DNA of 64,000 nt. Origin: Rhodospirillales bacterium URHD0017 (GTDB taxonomy: Bacteria; Pseudomonadota; Alphaproteobacteria; Reyranellales; Reyranellaceae). The notes beneath the pieces are model-generated. The model searched no databases. It saw nothing but the letters and a program-made list of their open reading frames with translations, and was not told where the DNA came from. How positions within the stretch are numbered: the stretch's first letter is position 1; each line of letters starts with the position of its first letter. Location of the stretch: contig FODP01000015.1 of NCBI GenBank assembly GCA_900110395.1, positions 62,001-126,000 of the forward strand. The letters run 5' to 3'. The position numbers and the translations under genes are program-made. This document shows positions 18,908-26,570 of the stretch, one piece after another.

Positions 18908-19026
18908 CGACTCCAGTCGCGCGTCTTCTCATGCTCTTCTGGACCGCGCATCCTGCGCGCTCATGAGTCATGAGCGCGCAGGATGCGCGCGGTCCAGATG
19001 ACTCATGACGGGACTGGAGTCGCGCG
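18907..19026. repeat. Nested inverted repeat after lysR
   Basis: Inner arms 18939-18966 and 18968-18997 are complementary over about 28 nt, with one 2-nt insertion (CTGGACCGCG...GCGCTCATGA) and a 1-nt loop. Outer arms GACTCCAGTCGCGCG (18909-18923) and GACTGGAGTCGCGCG (19012-19026) are partly complementary and partly direct. The whole could form a long cruciform or hairpin. It lies between lysR and the cupin gene and may act as a terminator, but it looks like an inserted palindromic element. Confidence 0.75.
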
Positions 19027-19123
19027 CCTCCCAATCCAGCTATCGATTCAATTCCCACTCGGTATTTCAAACGCATCGAACGGACGGCGATGCTGCGTGC
19101 GCTTCAACCGCACGGAGATACCG

Positions 19124-19582
19124 ATGTTCCTTCGCAGTGTTCTGCTTTCGACGGTGATCGGCGCCAGCCTGATCGCCCCCGCCTTCGCCGGCGAATGCCC
19201 GGCCGACAAGATGAAGGCCGACGCCACCAAGCCGGTCACCACCGCCGCCAAGGGCGTGACCGACAAGGTCTTGTCGCAGATCGACCTTTCGGCTGAGAAG
19301 GTGGCGCTGAAAGGCCATCTGATGCGCGTGCGCAAGCTGGAGATCCAGGCGGGCGGCATCGTGCCCTGGCACAGCCACGAGGAGCGGCCGGCGCTGATCT
19401 ACGTCGCGTCCGGCGAGATCTACGAATATGCCAGCAACTGCGCCGTGCCGATCCTGCACAAGGCGGGCGAGGTGGCACGCGAGACCCACGCCACGGCGCA
19501 CTGGTGGAAGAACGACGGCAAGACGCCGGTGGTGCTGCTGTCGTTCGACATCCAGCACGATCCCAACGACCACAACATGTGA
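19124..19582 (+). CDS. Secreted cupin-domain protein
   Basis: Protein of 152 aa. Signal peptide MFLRSVLLSTVIGASLIAPAFA fixes the ATG at 19124. The single cupin domain has the metal-binding WHSHEERPALIYVASGEIYEY motif (HxH, E) and a second His in ETHATAHWWKND. Probably a periplasmic metal-binding cupin of unknown substrate. It is followed 16 bp later by an MFS exporter on the same strand. Confidence 0.85.
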   Translation: MFLRSVLLSTVIGASLIAPAFAGECPADKMKADATKPVTTAAKGVTDKVLSQIDLSAEKVALKGHLMRVRKLEIQAGGIVPWHSHEERPALIYVASGEIYEYASNCAVPILHKAGEVARETHATAHWWKNDGKTPVVLLSFDIQHDPNDHNM

Positions 19583-19598
19583 TCGGAAGGACCGGATC

Positions 19599-20819
19599 AT
19601 GTCAGGTGCCCTGCGCGCGTTCACGATCGGGCTGACGGCGTTCCTCACGGTCGTCGATCTGTTCGCGACGCAGGCCATCCTGCCTGCGCTCACCGCGGCC
19701 TACGGCGTGACACCGGCCGCGATGGGCTTCGCCGTGAACGCCACCACCATCGGCATGGCGCTGGGCGGGCTGGGCGTGGCCCTGTTCGGCCGGTCGATCG
19801 ACCGCCGGCGCGGCATCCTGCACAGCCTCGCGATCCTGTCCGTGCCGACGGCGCTGCTCGCCACGATGCCCAGCCTGCCGGCCTTCACCTTGCTGCGCAT
19901 CGCGCAAGGGCTCTGCATGTCGACCGCCTTTGCGCTGACGCTCGCCTATCTCGGCGAGCACACCAGTGCTGCGGATACCGCCAGCGCCTTTGCCGCCTAT
20001 ATCACGGGCAACGTCGCCTCCAACCTGTTCGGCCGGCTGCTGGCCGCGGGCGTGGTCGATCACCTGGGCCTCGCCGCCAACTTCTGGGTGTTCGCCGCCC
20101 TCAATCTCGGCGGCGCGGTGCTGGTCTGGTTCACCGTCGAGCGCACGCCGCCGATGCGCCAGACGGACATGAGCCACGGCTCGCCGTTCTCGAGCTGGCT
20201 GGTGCACCTTGCCAACCCGGCGCTGCGCGCGACCTTCGCCATCGGCTTCCTCATCCTGTTCGCCTTCATCGGCACCTTCACCTACGTGAACTTCGTGCTG
20301 GTCCGGCCGTCTTTCGGCATCGACATGATGATGCTGGGCGTCGTCTATTTCGTGTTCCTGCCGTCGGTCGTCACGACCCCGCTCGCCGGCCGCGCCGTCG
20401 CGCGCTTCGGCACGCGGCCTGTTCTGTGGACCTCTTTCGCGGTGGCGATCGCGGGCCTCCCGCTGATGCTGAGCGCCAGCCTGGGCGCCCTCCTGCTGGG
20501 CCTCGCCCTGGTCGCGGTCGGCACCTTCTTCGCCCAGGCCACCGCGACCGGTTTCGTCGGTCGCGCCGCCACGATCGATCGCGGTGCCGCAAGCGGCCTC
20601 TATCTCGCGAGCTATTTCCTGGGCGGCCTTTCGGGCAGCGCCGTGCTGGGCCAGGTCTTCGACCGGCTGGGCTGGACGGTCTGCGTCGTCGGCATCGGCA
20701 TCGCGCTGGGCTTGGGCGCGCTGTTCTCGACCAGGCTCATAGCCGCTGGCCATCGAGGCGATGCCGCATCGGCATTTCAGCTCGTCCGGGCCGACCGTCA
20801 TGGTGGCTCCACCCCATAG
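19599..20819 (+). CDS. MFS transporter
   Basis: Inner-membrane carrier of 406 aa with about 12 transmembrane segments. It has a motif-A-like GVALFGRSIDRRRGILHS between helices 2 and 3, and FGRLLAAGVVDHLGLAANFWVFA in the motif-C region. Closest in look to YnfM/AraJ-like drug:H+ antiporters. The start ATG 19599 is preceded by GGAAGGACCGG. In an apparent operon: cupin - MFS - DUF302 - patatin. Confidence 0.85.
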   Translation: MSGALRAFTIGLTAFLTVVDLFATQAILPALTAAYGVTPAAMGFAVNATTIGMALGGLGVALFGRSIDRRRGILHSLAILSVPTALLATMPSLPAFTLLRIAQGLCMSTAFALTLAYLGEHTSAADTASAFAAYITGNVASNLFGRLLAAGVVDHLGLAANFWVFAALNLGGAVLVWFTVERTPPMRQTDMSHGSPFSSWLVHLANPALRATFAIGFLILFAFIGTFTYVNFVLVRPSFGIDMMMLGVVYFVFLPSVVTTPLAGRAVARFGTRPVLWTSFAVAIAGLPLMLSASLGALLLGLALVAVGTFFAQATATGFVGRAATIDRGAASGLYLASYFLGGLSGSAVLGQVFDRLGWTVCVVGIGIALGLGALFSTRLIAAGHRGDAASAFQLVRADRHGGSTP

Positions 20820-20832
20820 AAGGAGACTTCAA

Positions 20833-21333
20833 ATGTCGAACTGCTTCACTCACGCCTGCGCGGCTGCCCTGCTCGCCTTTTCCCTGATGGCGGGCTCCGC
20901 CCAGATGGCGCAGGCCGAAGGCGTCAAACCCGCGGCGTCCCCGTCGGGCGTCATTGCCGCCAGGAGCGCCTACGGCATGGAAGAGACCGTCGCGCGTCTC
21001 AAGAGGGACGTCGCCGCCAAGGGCATCACCTTCTTCCAGGAGATCGACCAGGCCGCACTGGCGGCCAGGGCCGGCATCGCGCTTAAGCCGTCGATGCTGC
21101 TGATCTTCGGCAACCCGCCGCTCGGCACGCAGTTCATCACCGCCAACCCGCAGGCCGGTCTCGACTGGCCGGTGCGCATGCTGGTCTATCGCGACGACGC
21201 AGGTGCGGTGTGGGTGGCCTATACCGACTTCGACTGGATCGCCAAGCGGCACGGCGTGACCGCGCGCGATGCGCAGTTCCACATGGCATCCGAGGTCGCC
21301 GCCTCGATCGCCTCGAGCGTCGCTTCCCACTGA
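20833..21333 (+). CDS. DUF302 exported protein
   Basis: Protein of 166 aa with signal peptide MSNCFTHACAAALLAFSLMAGSAQMAQA. The DUF302 domain follows: ETVARLKRDVAAKGITFFQEIDQAALAARAG, LLIFGNPPLGTQFITANPQAGLDWPVRMLVYRD. The ATG at 20833 is 8 nt after AGGAGA. DUF302 proteins are periplasmic and often accompany redox or metal stress genes; their molecular function is unknown. Confidence 0.85.
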   Translation: MSNCFTHACAAALLAFSLMAGSAQMAQAEGVKPAASPSGVIAARSAYGMEETVARLKRDVAAKGITFFQEIDQAALAARAGIALKPSMLLIFGNPPLGTQFITANPQAGLDWPVRMLVYRDDAGAVWVAYTDFDWIAKRHGVTARDAQFHMASEVAASIASSVASH

Positions 21334-21354
21334 CGACCGACGCGGAGACCAGCC

Positions 21355-22512
21355 ATGAACGCCATGACCCCTGTCCCCACGTCGCCGACGCAGGCTGTGA
21401 CCGCGCCGGCCCGGGAGCGCCCGATCAAGGAACAGGTGGTCCTGGTGCTTCAGGGCGGCGGCGCGCTGGGCGCCTACCAGGCCGGCGTCTATCAAGCGCT
21501 GATGGAAGGCGGCATCGAGCCCGATTGGGTGATCGGCACGTCGATCGGCGCCATCAACGGCGCTCTCATCGCCGGCAACGAGCCTGCCAACCGCATCGCC
21601 CGCCTGCGCGAATTCTGGGACGGCGTCGGCCGCAAGGAGGCGATCGACCAGCTGTGGCCGTCATCGATCTTCGGCAATGCGCTGGCCAACTTCGCGACCG
21701 TCGCATCGGGTATTCCGGGCTTCTTCACGCCCAACCCGCAGGCGATCTGGGGTCCGACGTTTCCGCTTGGCATCGAGAAGGCGTCGTACTACTCGACCGA
21801 TCCGCTCAGGGAAACGCTTGGGCGGCTGGTCGACTTCGATTGCCTCGGCCGGCGGCGCGTCCGGCTGTCGGTGGGCGCGGTCAATGTCCGGACCAGCGAG
21901 ATGCGCTATTTCGACTCCCAGGCGATGCCGCTTGCCGCCCAGCACATCATGGCGTCGGGCGCGCTGCCGCCGGCCTTTCCGGCAATCACGATTGAGGGCG
22001 AGTCCTACTGGGACGGCGGCATCTATTCGAACACGCCGATCGAGGTCGTGCTCGACGACGTGCCGCGGCGCAACTCGCTGATCTTCTCGGTCAACGTGTG
22101 GCAGCCGAGCGGCGACCGCCCGACGACCATCCAGCAGGTCATGGCGCGCCACAAGGACATCCAGTTCGCCAGCCGGGGCAAGAGCCACGTCGCCCGCCAG
22201 GCGCAGATCCATCGCCTGCGCCATGTCGTGCGCGAGCTCGCCAACCGCCTGCCGCCCGAGCTGCGCGCCGATCCCGTCGTGCAGGACCTGGCCGAATACG
22301 GTTGCGGCACGCTGATGCACCTGGTGCGCCTGCTGTCGCCGCGGCTGGACGGCGAGGACCACACCAAGGACATCGATTTCACGCGCTCAGGCATCGAACG
22401 CCGCTGGCAGGCCGGTCACGACCATGCCCGCAAGGTGCTGGCCGAAAAGCCCTGGGAGCGGCCGGCCGACACGCTGGCCGGCGTCGTCATCCACGAAACG
22501 ACCGATGGGTAG
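21355..22512 (+). CDS. Patatin-like phospholipase with C-terminal DUF3734
   Basis: Serine acylhydrolase of 385 aa. It has oxyanion loop LQGGGALGAYQAG, nucleophile GTSIGAING and catalytic Asp in YWDGGIYSNTP. The C-terminal about 100 aa (DIQFASRGKSHVARQAQIHRLRHVVREL and DFTRSGIERRWQAGHDHA) match DUF3734, which marks the group of patatins often linked to polyhydroxybutyrate and acetoacetate metabolism. The second patatin in the window, not closely similar to the one at 15357 outside the core motifs. End of the cupin-MFS-DUF302 gene run. Confidence 0.9.
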   Translation: MNAMTPVPTSPTQAVTAPARERPIKEQVVLVLQGGGALGAYQAGVYQALMEGGIEPDWVIGTSIGAINGALIAGNEPANRIARLREFWDGVGRKEAIDQLWPSSIFGNALANFATVASGIPGFFTPNPQAIWGPTFPLGIEKASYYSTDPLRETLGRLVDFDCLGRRRVRLSVGAVNVRTSEMRYFDSQAMPLAAQHIMASGALPPAFPAITIEGESYWDGGIYSNTPIEVVLDDVPRRNSLIFSVNVWQPSGDRPTTIQQVMARHKDIQFASRGKSHVARQAQIHRLRHVVRELANRLPPELRADPVVQDLAEYGCGTLMHLVRLLSPRLDGEDHTKDIDFTRSGIERRWQAGHDHARKVLAEKPWERPADTLAGVVIHETTDG

Positions 22513-22525
22513 CTGCTGCGATGCG

Positions 22526-23455
22526 TCAGCGGGCGCCGCGCCTCTGGAACAGTCCCACCGTCGTCAGCAGCCCGAGCGTGACCAGGCCGAGTCCGGTCAT
22601 CTGCAGCACGCTCGGGATTTCGCCGACGATGGGGATGCCGATCAGGACCGATACCGCCGGCACGATGGCGGGAAACAGCACAGCGCGGCTCACGCCCAGC
22701 AGCATCACCGCCTGGCTGTAGGCCACCATGGTGACGGCGCCCTGCAGGCCGCCCTGCACCAGACCCTGGAAGGCAAGCAGGCCGAGGGGCAGCGCAAGCA
22801 GGTGGGCCGTGCCGGCCAGGGCAAGGTAGGCGGGAGTTACGATCACGAACGAGAGGACGGAAACCACGGCCGTCGCGCGCAAGGCCGGCACGCGCCAATG
22901 GCGCAGCAACAGGGTGAAGCCCGCCCACAATATGCTCGAGGCAAAGAACATGAGATCGCCCAGCCAGGCGCGCTCGCCGCTCGGCCGGACCAGCCCGTCC
23001 CAGCCGATCAGCACGATGCCGGCCAGCACCACAGCGGCGCCGACCAGGTGGTTGCGGCCGACCCGCTCGCGCAGGAACAACGCCGCGCCGATGGTGCTGA
23101 CGATCGTCACCGTCGATGGCGCAATGACCGCGCCATGCGCCAGCGGTGCGAAGCCGTAGCCGCCGGTCTGCAGCAGCGCGAACGGCGCGCCGCCCAGCAG
23201 CGTCAGCACGAGGGCGCGCCGCCGGCCGATGCCGGCGAGGTCGAAGAAGCCGAAGCGCAGCAGCAGCGGCAGCATGATCGCACCGGCGACGATGAAGCGC
23301 GCGAAGATCATGTCGACCGCCAGCAGGCCGCCCAGGATGCCGGCGCGGGCCGCCACGAAGGACAGCGAGGCGCCCAGCGCCATGGTCGCGCCGCACAGGA
23401 AGCCCCAGCGTTCGCGTTTCGCTACGCGCGCCGTATCACTGGTCATATCGGCCAT
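22526..23455 (-). CDS. DMT-family (EamA) transporter
   Basis: The 309-aa protein has ten predicted transmembrane helices in two EamA repeats (GFLCGATMALGASLSFVAARAG and LGDLMFFASSILWAGFTLLLRHW). Probably a metabolite or drug exporter. I chose the ATG at 23455 (MADMTSDTAR); the longer form adds a non-hydrophobic segment. Divergent from the TetR gene, with a 24-bp imperfect palindrome between them, so TetR probably controls it too. Confidence 0.87.
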   Translation of the reverse strand: MADMTSDTARVAKRERWGFLCGATMALGASLSFVAARAGILGGLLAVDMIFARFIVAGAIMLPLLLRFGFFDLAGIGRRRALVLTLLGGAPFALLQTGGYGFAPLAHGAVIAPSTVTIVSTIGAALFLRERVGRNHLVGAAVVLAGIVLIGWDGLVRPSGERAWLGDLMFFASSILWAGFTLLLRHWRVPALRATAVVSVLSFVIVTPAYLALAGTAHLLALPLGLLAFQGLVQGGLQGAVTMVAYSQAVMLLGVSRAVLFPAIVPAVSVLIGIPIVGEIPSVLQMTGLGLVTLGLLTTVGLFQRRGAR

Positions 23456-23495
23456 CAAACAGCCGCTAGCACGGGCCGGGCCGGCCAACCAAAGA

Positions 23496-23519
23496 ATTCT
23501 GTAGCGTGCGATACAAAAT
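23496..23519. promoter_or_regulatory. Candidate TetR operator
   Basis: A 24-bp imperfect palindrome with outer arms ATTcTGTA and TACAaAAT: 7 of 8 outer pairs match around the 8-nt centre GCGTGCGA. It lies between the divergent EamA (start 23455) and TetR (start 23536) genes. The 17 bp to the TetR start fits autorepression. Confidence 0.55.
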
Positions 23520-23535
23520 GGCGCTTACATGCGCC

Positions 23536-24126
23536 ATGGCCCGTCTGAAAGCCTTTGACGAGGGTCGCGCCCTCGACGTCGCCGTCGACTGCTTCTGGAT
23601 GCGCGGCTACGAGGCGACTTCGGTGCGCGATCTCGCCGACGCCATGGGGATCGGCGGCACCAGCCTGTACAACGCCTACGGCGACAAGCGCGCGCTCTTC
23701 GCGCGCTCGCTGGAGCGCTACGCGGAACGATCCATGCGCGATCGCATCGCCCGGCTGGAGGCGGCGCACAAGCCGAAGGAAGCCATCGCCGCCTTCATCG
23801 CCGAGATCATCGATCGTTCGCTGAAGGATCCCGACCGCAAGGGCTGCATGCTGGTGAACTCCGCACTCGACGTTGCGCCACACGATGCCGAGATCGGCAA
23901 GGTCGTCCGCGGCTATCTCGACGAGATTCGCGGCTTCTTCCAGCGCAACATCGAAGCGGCGCGCAAGGCGGGCCAGGTCCCGCGTCGCGTCGATCCCGAA
24001 GAGATGTCCGGCCATCTGCTGGGCGTGGTGGCGGGCATTCGCGTCCTGGCGCGGACCGGCGCCAAGCGGCGCCTCCTGGAAGGCGTGGCGCGGCCGGCCC
24101 TCCGGCTGCTCGAGGCGACGCGATGA
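23536..24126 (+). CDS. TetR/AcrR-family regulator
   Basis: The 196-aa repressor-type protein has an N-terminal HTH (ALDVAVDCFWMRGYEATSVRDLADAMGIGGTSLYNAYGDKRALFARSL). The C-terminal ligand domain contains DRKGCMLVNSALDVAPHD, a pattern with one Cys seen in the YxaF/RutR-like branch. It heads the operon with DUF1330, the UGA-containing peroxiredoxin-like gene and the GrdB-like gene, and is divergent from EamA. ATG 23536 (MARLKAFDEGR) is the best start; upstream codons overlap the operator. The inducer is unknown; electrophile or thiol stress is a reasonable guess given the operon. Confidence 0.88.
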   Translation: MARLKAFDEGRALDVAVDCFWMRGYEATSVRDLADAMGIGGTSLYNAYGDKRALFARSLERYAERSMRDRIARLEAAHKPKEAIAAFIAEIIDRSLKDPDRKGCMLVNSALDVAPHDAEIGKVVRGYLDEIRGFFQRNIEAARKAGQVPRRVDPEEMSGHLLGVVAGIRVLARTGAKRRLLEGVARPALRLLEATR

Positions 24127-24527
24127 TCGACCATCTCAACGCGCCGGTGCTCAAGGCGCTGCCCGACGACACGCCGGTCACCATGCTGAACCTGATGCGG
24201 TTTCGCGAGCGCTCGCTCGACGGCAACGGCAGCGGCTGGGATGCTTACCTGCGCTACAGCAAGCTCACCATCAGGCTGATCAAGGCACAGGGCGGCACGA
24301 TCGTCTGGGCTGGCGATGCCGAGGCCGTCGCGCTGGGCGCGCCCGACCGGCATCGTTGGGACTATGTCGCCCTGGTGCGCTATCCCTCGCGCGCCGCCTT
24401 TCTCGCCATGATGAATTCGCCGCAATACGCCGTGGCCAACGTCGAGCGCGAGAATGGCTGCGCCGACCACGCCATCGTCGCAATGCGCGAGACCTACAAC
24501 GGGCTCGGCTCTTCACCAAAGGAGTAG
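24123..24527 (+). CDS. DUF1330-family protein
   Basis: The 134-aa protein with a ferredoxin-like dimeric alpha/beta-barrel fold: VTMLNLMRFRE, the WDAYLRYSKLTIRLIKAQGGTIVWAGDAEAV core, and WDYVALVRYPSRAAFLAMMNSPQY. It overlaps the tetR stop by ATGA. The AAAGGAG Shine-Dalgarno sequence of the next gene sits within its last codons, showing tight operon structure. No enzymatic role is established for DUF1330. Confidence 0.85.
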   Translation: MIDHLNAPVLKALPDDTPVTMLNLMRFRERSLDGNGSGWDAYLRYSKLTIRLIKAQGGTIVWAGDAEAVALGAPDRHRWDYVALVRYPSRAAFLAMMNSPQYAVANVERENGCADHAIVAMRETYNGLGSSPKE

Positions 24528-24531
24528 GACC

Positions 24532-25185
24532 ATGTCATTGGCAGAAAAGCTGGCGGCGACCCGCGCCGCATCCGAGACACGCATTCCTCCCGACCGTCAG
24601 GCCATCATGGAGCGGGCGACTGAGGACCTGCGGCGATCGGGCATCCTCGACCGCATCGTGAAGGTCGGCAGCGCGGCGCCGTCGTTCGAGCTCACCGGCC
24701 ATGACGGCCGGCGCATCGACTCGAGCGAGCTGCTCGCCGGCGGTCCGATGGTCCTGTCCTTCTTCCGAGGATCCTGGTGACCCTACTGCCGGCATGAGCT
24801 GGATGCTCTGCAAAGCGTTTGCGCCGACGTCCTGGCCCTCGAGGCTTCCCTTGTCGTGATCTCGCCCGAACTGCCGGAGCGCACGGCGGACATGGCCGCC
24901 AAACAAAAGCTCACCTTCCCGATCGTATGGGACGAGATGTCGAGGGTGGCCGAGGCGTTCGGCCTCGCCTTTACGCTGCCCGACGACCTGCGGCAGGTCT
25001 ATCTCGGGTTCGGCAACGATCTTGCCGTCCGCAACGGCGATCCATCGTGGCGCCTGCCGATGCCAGCGCGCTTCGTGATCGACGGTGGCGGCATCGTGCG
25101 ATCGGTCGAAGCCGACCCGGACTACCGATTCCGCCCCGAGGCGGAAGCAACGCTCGAGGTCTTGCGAAAGGTCGTTGCCGGTTAG
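24532..25185 (+). CDS. Candidate selenoprotein: PRX-like2/SelL-related peroxiredoxin with Sec83
   Basis: Read through one in-frame TGA (24778-24780) this is a 217-aa protein. It starts MSLAEKLAATRAASETRIPP after an AAAGGAG Shine-Dalgarno sequence. GSAAPSFELTGHDGR and FFRGSW precede the UGA, followed by P-Y-C86-RHELDAL. The tail ISPELPERTADMA, FPIVWDEMSRVAEAFGLAF, WRLPMPARFVIDGGGIVRSVEADPDYRFRPE is intact to the TAG stop. The UGA is the first position of the family's C/U-x-x-C motif, and the paralogue at 17232-17903 has Cys at the same residue number, 83. No other lesion in 134 downstream codons. A hairpin with a G-first loop lies 15 nt after UGA. UxxC/UxxU selenoproteins are established for this family. 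A single nonsense mutation in a pseudogene is the alternative; the second UGA gene next door argues against it. Confidence 0.87.
24787..24812 (+). promoter_or_regulatory. Candidate bacterial SECIS hairpin, gene 1
   Basis: TGC (24787-24789) pairs with GCA (24810-24812). After a 1/2-nt internal loop, GGCAT (24791-24795) pairs with ATGCT (24803-24807, one G-U). The 7-nt apical loop GAGCTGG starts with G. The loop begins 15 nt after the UGA, at the edge of the known spacing range for bacterial SECIS elements (about 16-37 nt). Found by eye; not folded by computation. Confidence 0.65.
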
Positions 25186-25211
25186 GCGGCGCGACGGGAG
25201 GAGGATTGGCC

Positions 25212-26378
25212 GTGGTCAAGCGTCTCAGCGACATGCCGGAGGTCGAGGCCGCGCACCTGCGGCGCATCGAATGCCCGACCTATGACGACACGCCTGCGCT
25301 GGCCGGAAAGCCGCTCAGCGAGCGACGTGTCGTCCTCATTTCGACGGCCGGGCTGCACAGGCGTGGCGACCGGCCGTTCCGCCCCGGCGACGGCAGCTAT
25401 CGCGTCATCCCGGCCGACACGGCGGCCAACGCGCTGGTGATGAGCCACATCTCGGTCAACTTCGACCGCACCGGCTTCCAGCAGGACATGAATGTCGTCT
25501 TCCCGATCGACCGCCTGCGCGAGCTGGTGGCCGAGGGCAGCGTCGGTGCGATGGCGTCCGTGCACTATTCCTTCATGGGCGCCTTCCCGCCAGCCGCCGC
25601 CGAGCCGCATGCGCAGCACCTCGCCGGCCTCCTGAAGGCCGACCAGGTCGATGCGGCGCTCCTCGTCCCGGTTTGACCCGCCTGCACGCGCGCCGTGGGC
25701 GCGCTGGGCCATTTCCTCGAGCGGCAGGGCATTCCCACCACGGGTATCAGCCTTGTCCGTGAGCACACCGAGATCGTTCGCCCGCCGCGCGCGCTGTGGG
25801 TCACTTTCGAGCTCGGCCGGCCGCTCGGCATCCCCGACGACCCGCCGTTCCAGCGCCGTGTCGTCAAAGCCGCCCTCGACCTGCTCGAACGCACCGACAG
25901 CCCGCTGATCGCCGACTTCCCCGAACACGTGCAGGAGCCGGCCGACTTCAGCGGTTGGGCCTGTCCGATCAACCTCGCGCCCAGCGTGGTCGACTCGCTC
26001 ACGGGCGAGATCGACCGGCTCGCAACCTGGTACGACCGCGCCGTCGCGCGGCAAGGTCGCACCACAGTCGGCGTCTCGGGGCTCGACATGCCATCGGCCG
26101 GTGCGTTGGTCACGAAGGCATTGGAGGGGGTGCTGCCGTCGGCGCAGCGGCTCAAGGAAGCGATCGACGACCTGCGCGCCTACTACCTCGAGGCAGCGTC
26201 GGCCTTTCCCGATGCCGGCTCGGCCGTCACGCGCAAGAAGTGGTTCTGGGAGGAGACGAAGCTTGCCGCCGCGATGCTGGCCCTGCAGCCAAAGCTCGCG
26301 GCCAGCGACGACCAGCAGCACAAGATCCTCGGCAACCTGACCTTGATCCCGGCGACCGAACGGCACCGACTCGGCTAG
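25212..26378 (+). CDS. Candidate selenoprotein: GrdB-like (glycine/sarcosine/betaine reductase B family) with Sec155
   Basis: Read through one TGA (25674-25676) this is a 388-aa protein. It starts at GTG 25212 after a GGGAGGAGG Shine-Dalgarno sequence. Family blocks: RVVLISTAGLHRRGDRPF, SYRVIPADTAANALVMSH, SVNFDRTGFQQDMNVVFPID, then VDAALLVPV-U155-P-A-C158-TRAVGALGHFLE, followed by GIPTTGISLVREHTEIVRPP and WVTFELGRPLGIPDDPPFQ. In this family the residue at this position is Sec or Cys in a UxxC motif. The family includes clostridial GrdB; this aerobic-type homologue has no GrdA/GrdC partners nearby, so its substrate is unknown. The last about 150 aa (after residue 240, AACP-INLAPSVVDSL) are a C-terminal extension I cannot assign. 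Last gene of the TetR operon. Confidence 0.87.
25688..25704 (+). promoter_or_regulatory. Candidate bacterial SECIS hairpin, gene 2
   Basis: A perfect 7-bp stem GCGCGCC (25688-25694) / GGCGCGC (25698-25704) with loop GTG. The loop starts with G and begins 18 nt after the UGA codon. Spacing and the leading G agree with bacterial SECIS features. The high GC of the region means such stems can arise by chance, so this is supporting evidence only. Confidence 0.6.
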
Positions 26379-26420
26379 CGGCACTTCCTCTCCAGCGAAG
26401 CTGCCAGAGAGTGGACACGA

Positions 26421-26529
26421 CTCATGTTCCTCTCCCCCGCTAGGGGGAGAGGCTAGGTGAGGGGGCTTCGAAGGCTGTCTGTGACCCCCTCACCCAACCT
26501 CTCCCCCCTAGCGGAGGAGAGGAGCATGA
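26421..26529. repeat. Palindromic intergenic repeat, family A copy 2
   Basis: It shares CTCATGTTCCTCTCCCCCG, CTAGGGGGAGAGG and TAGGTGAGGGGG with the other copies, and ends with the inverted arm CCCCCTCACCCAACCTCTCC and GGAGAGGAGCATGA. It fills most of the 192 bp between the convergent GrdB-like and NDH-2 genes and can form a bidirectional terminator-like hairpin. Confidence 0.85.
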
Positions 26530-26570
26530 ACGATGAGTCCGCTCCCTAGCAGCGAAGTGGGGAGGAAGAG

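Noticed and set aside
15357-22512. Two patatins as a recent gene duplication
   Set aside because: They share only core catalytic motifs; lengths and C-terminal domains differ (DUF3734 only in the second).
24778-25676. Treating both TGA-interrupted genes as pseudogenes
   Set aside because: Each has only one TGA, at the catalytic U/C position, with intact flanks, good ribosome sites and SECIS-like hairpins.
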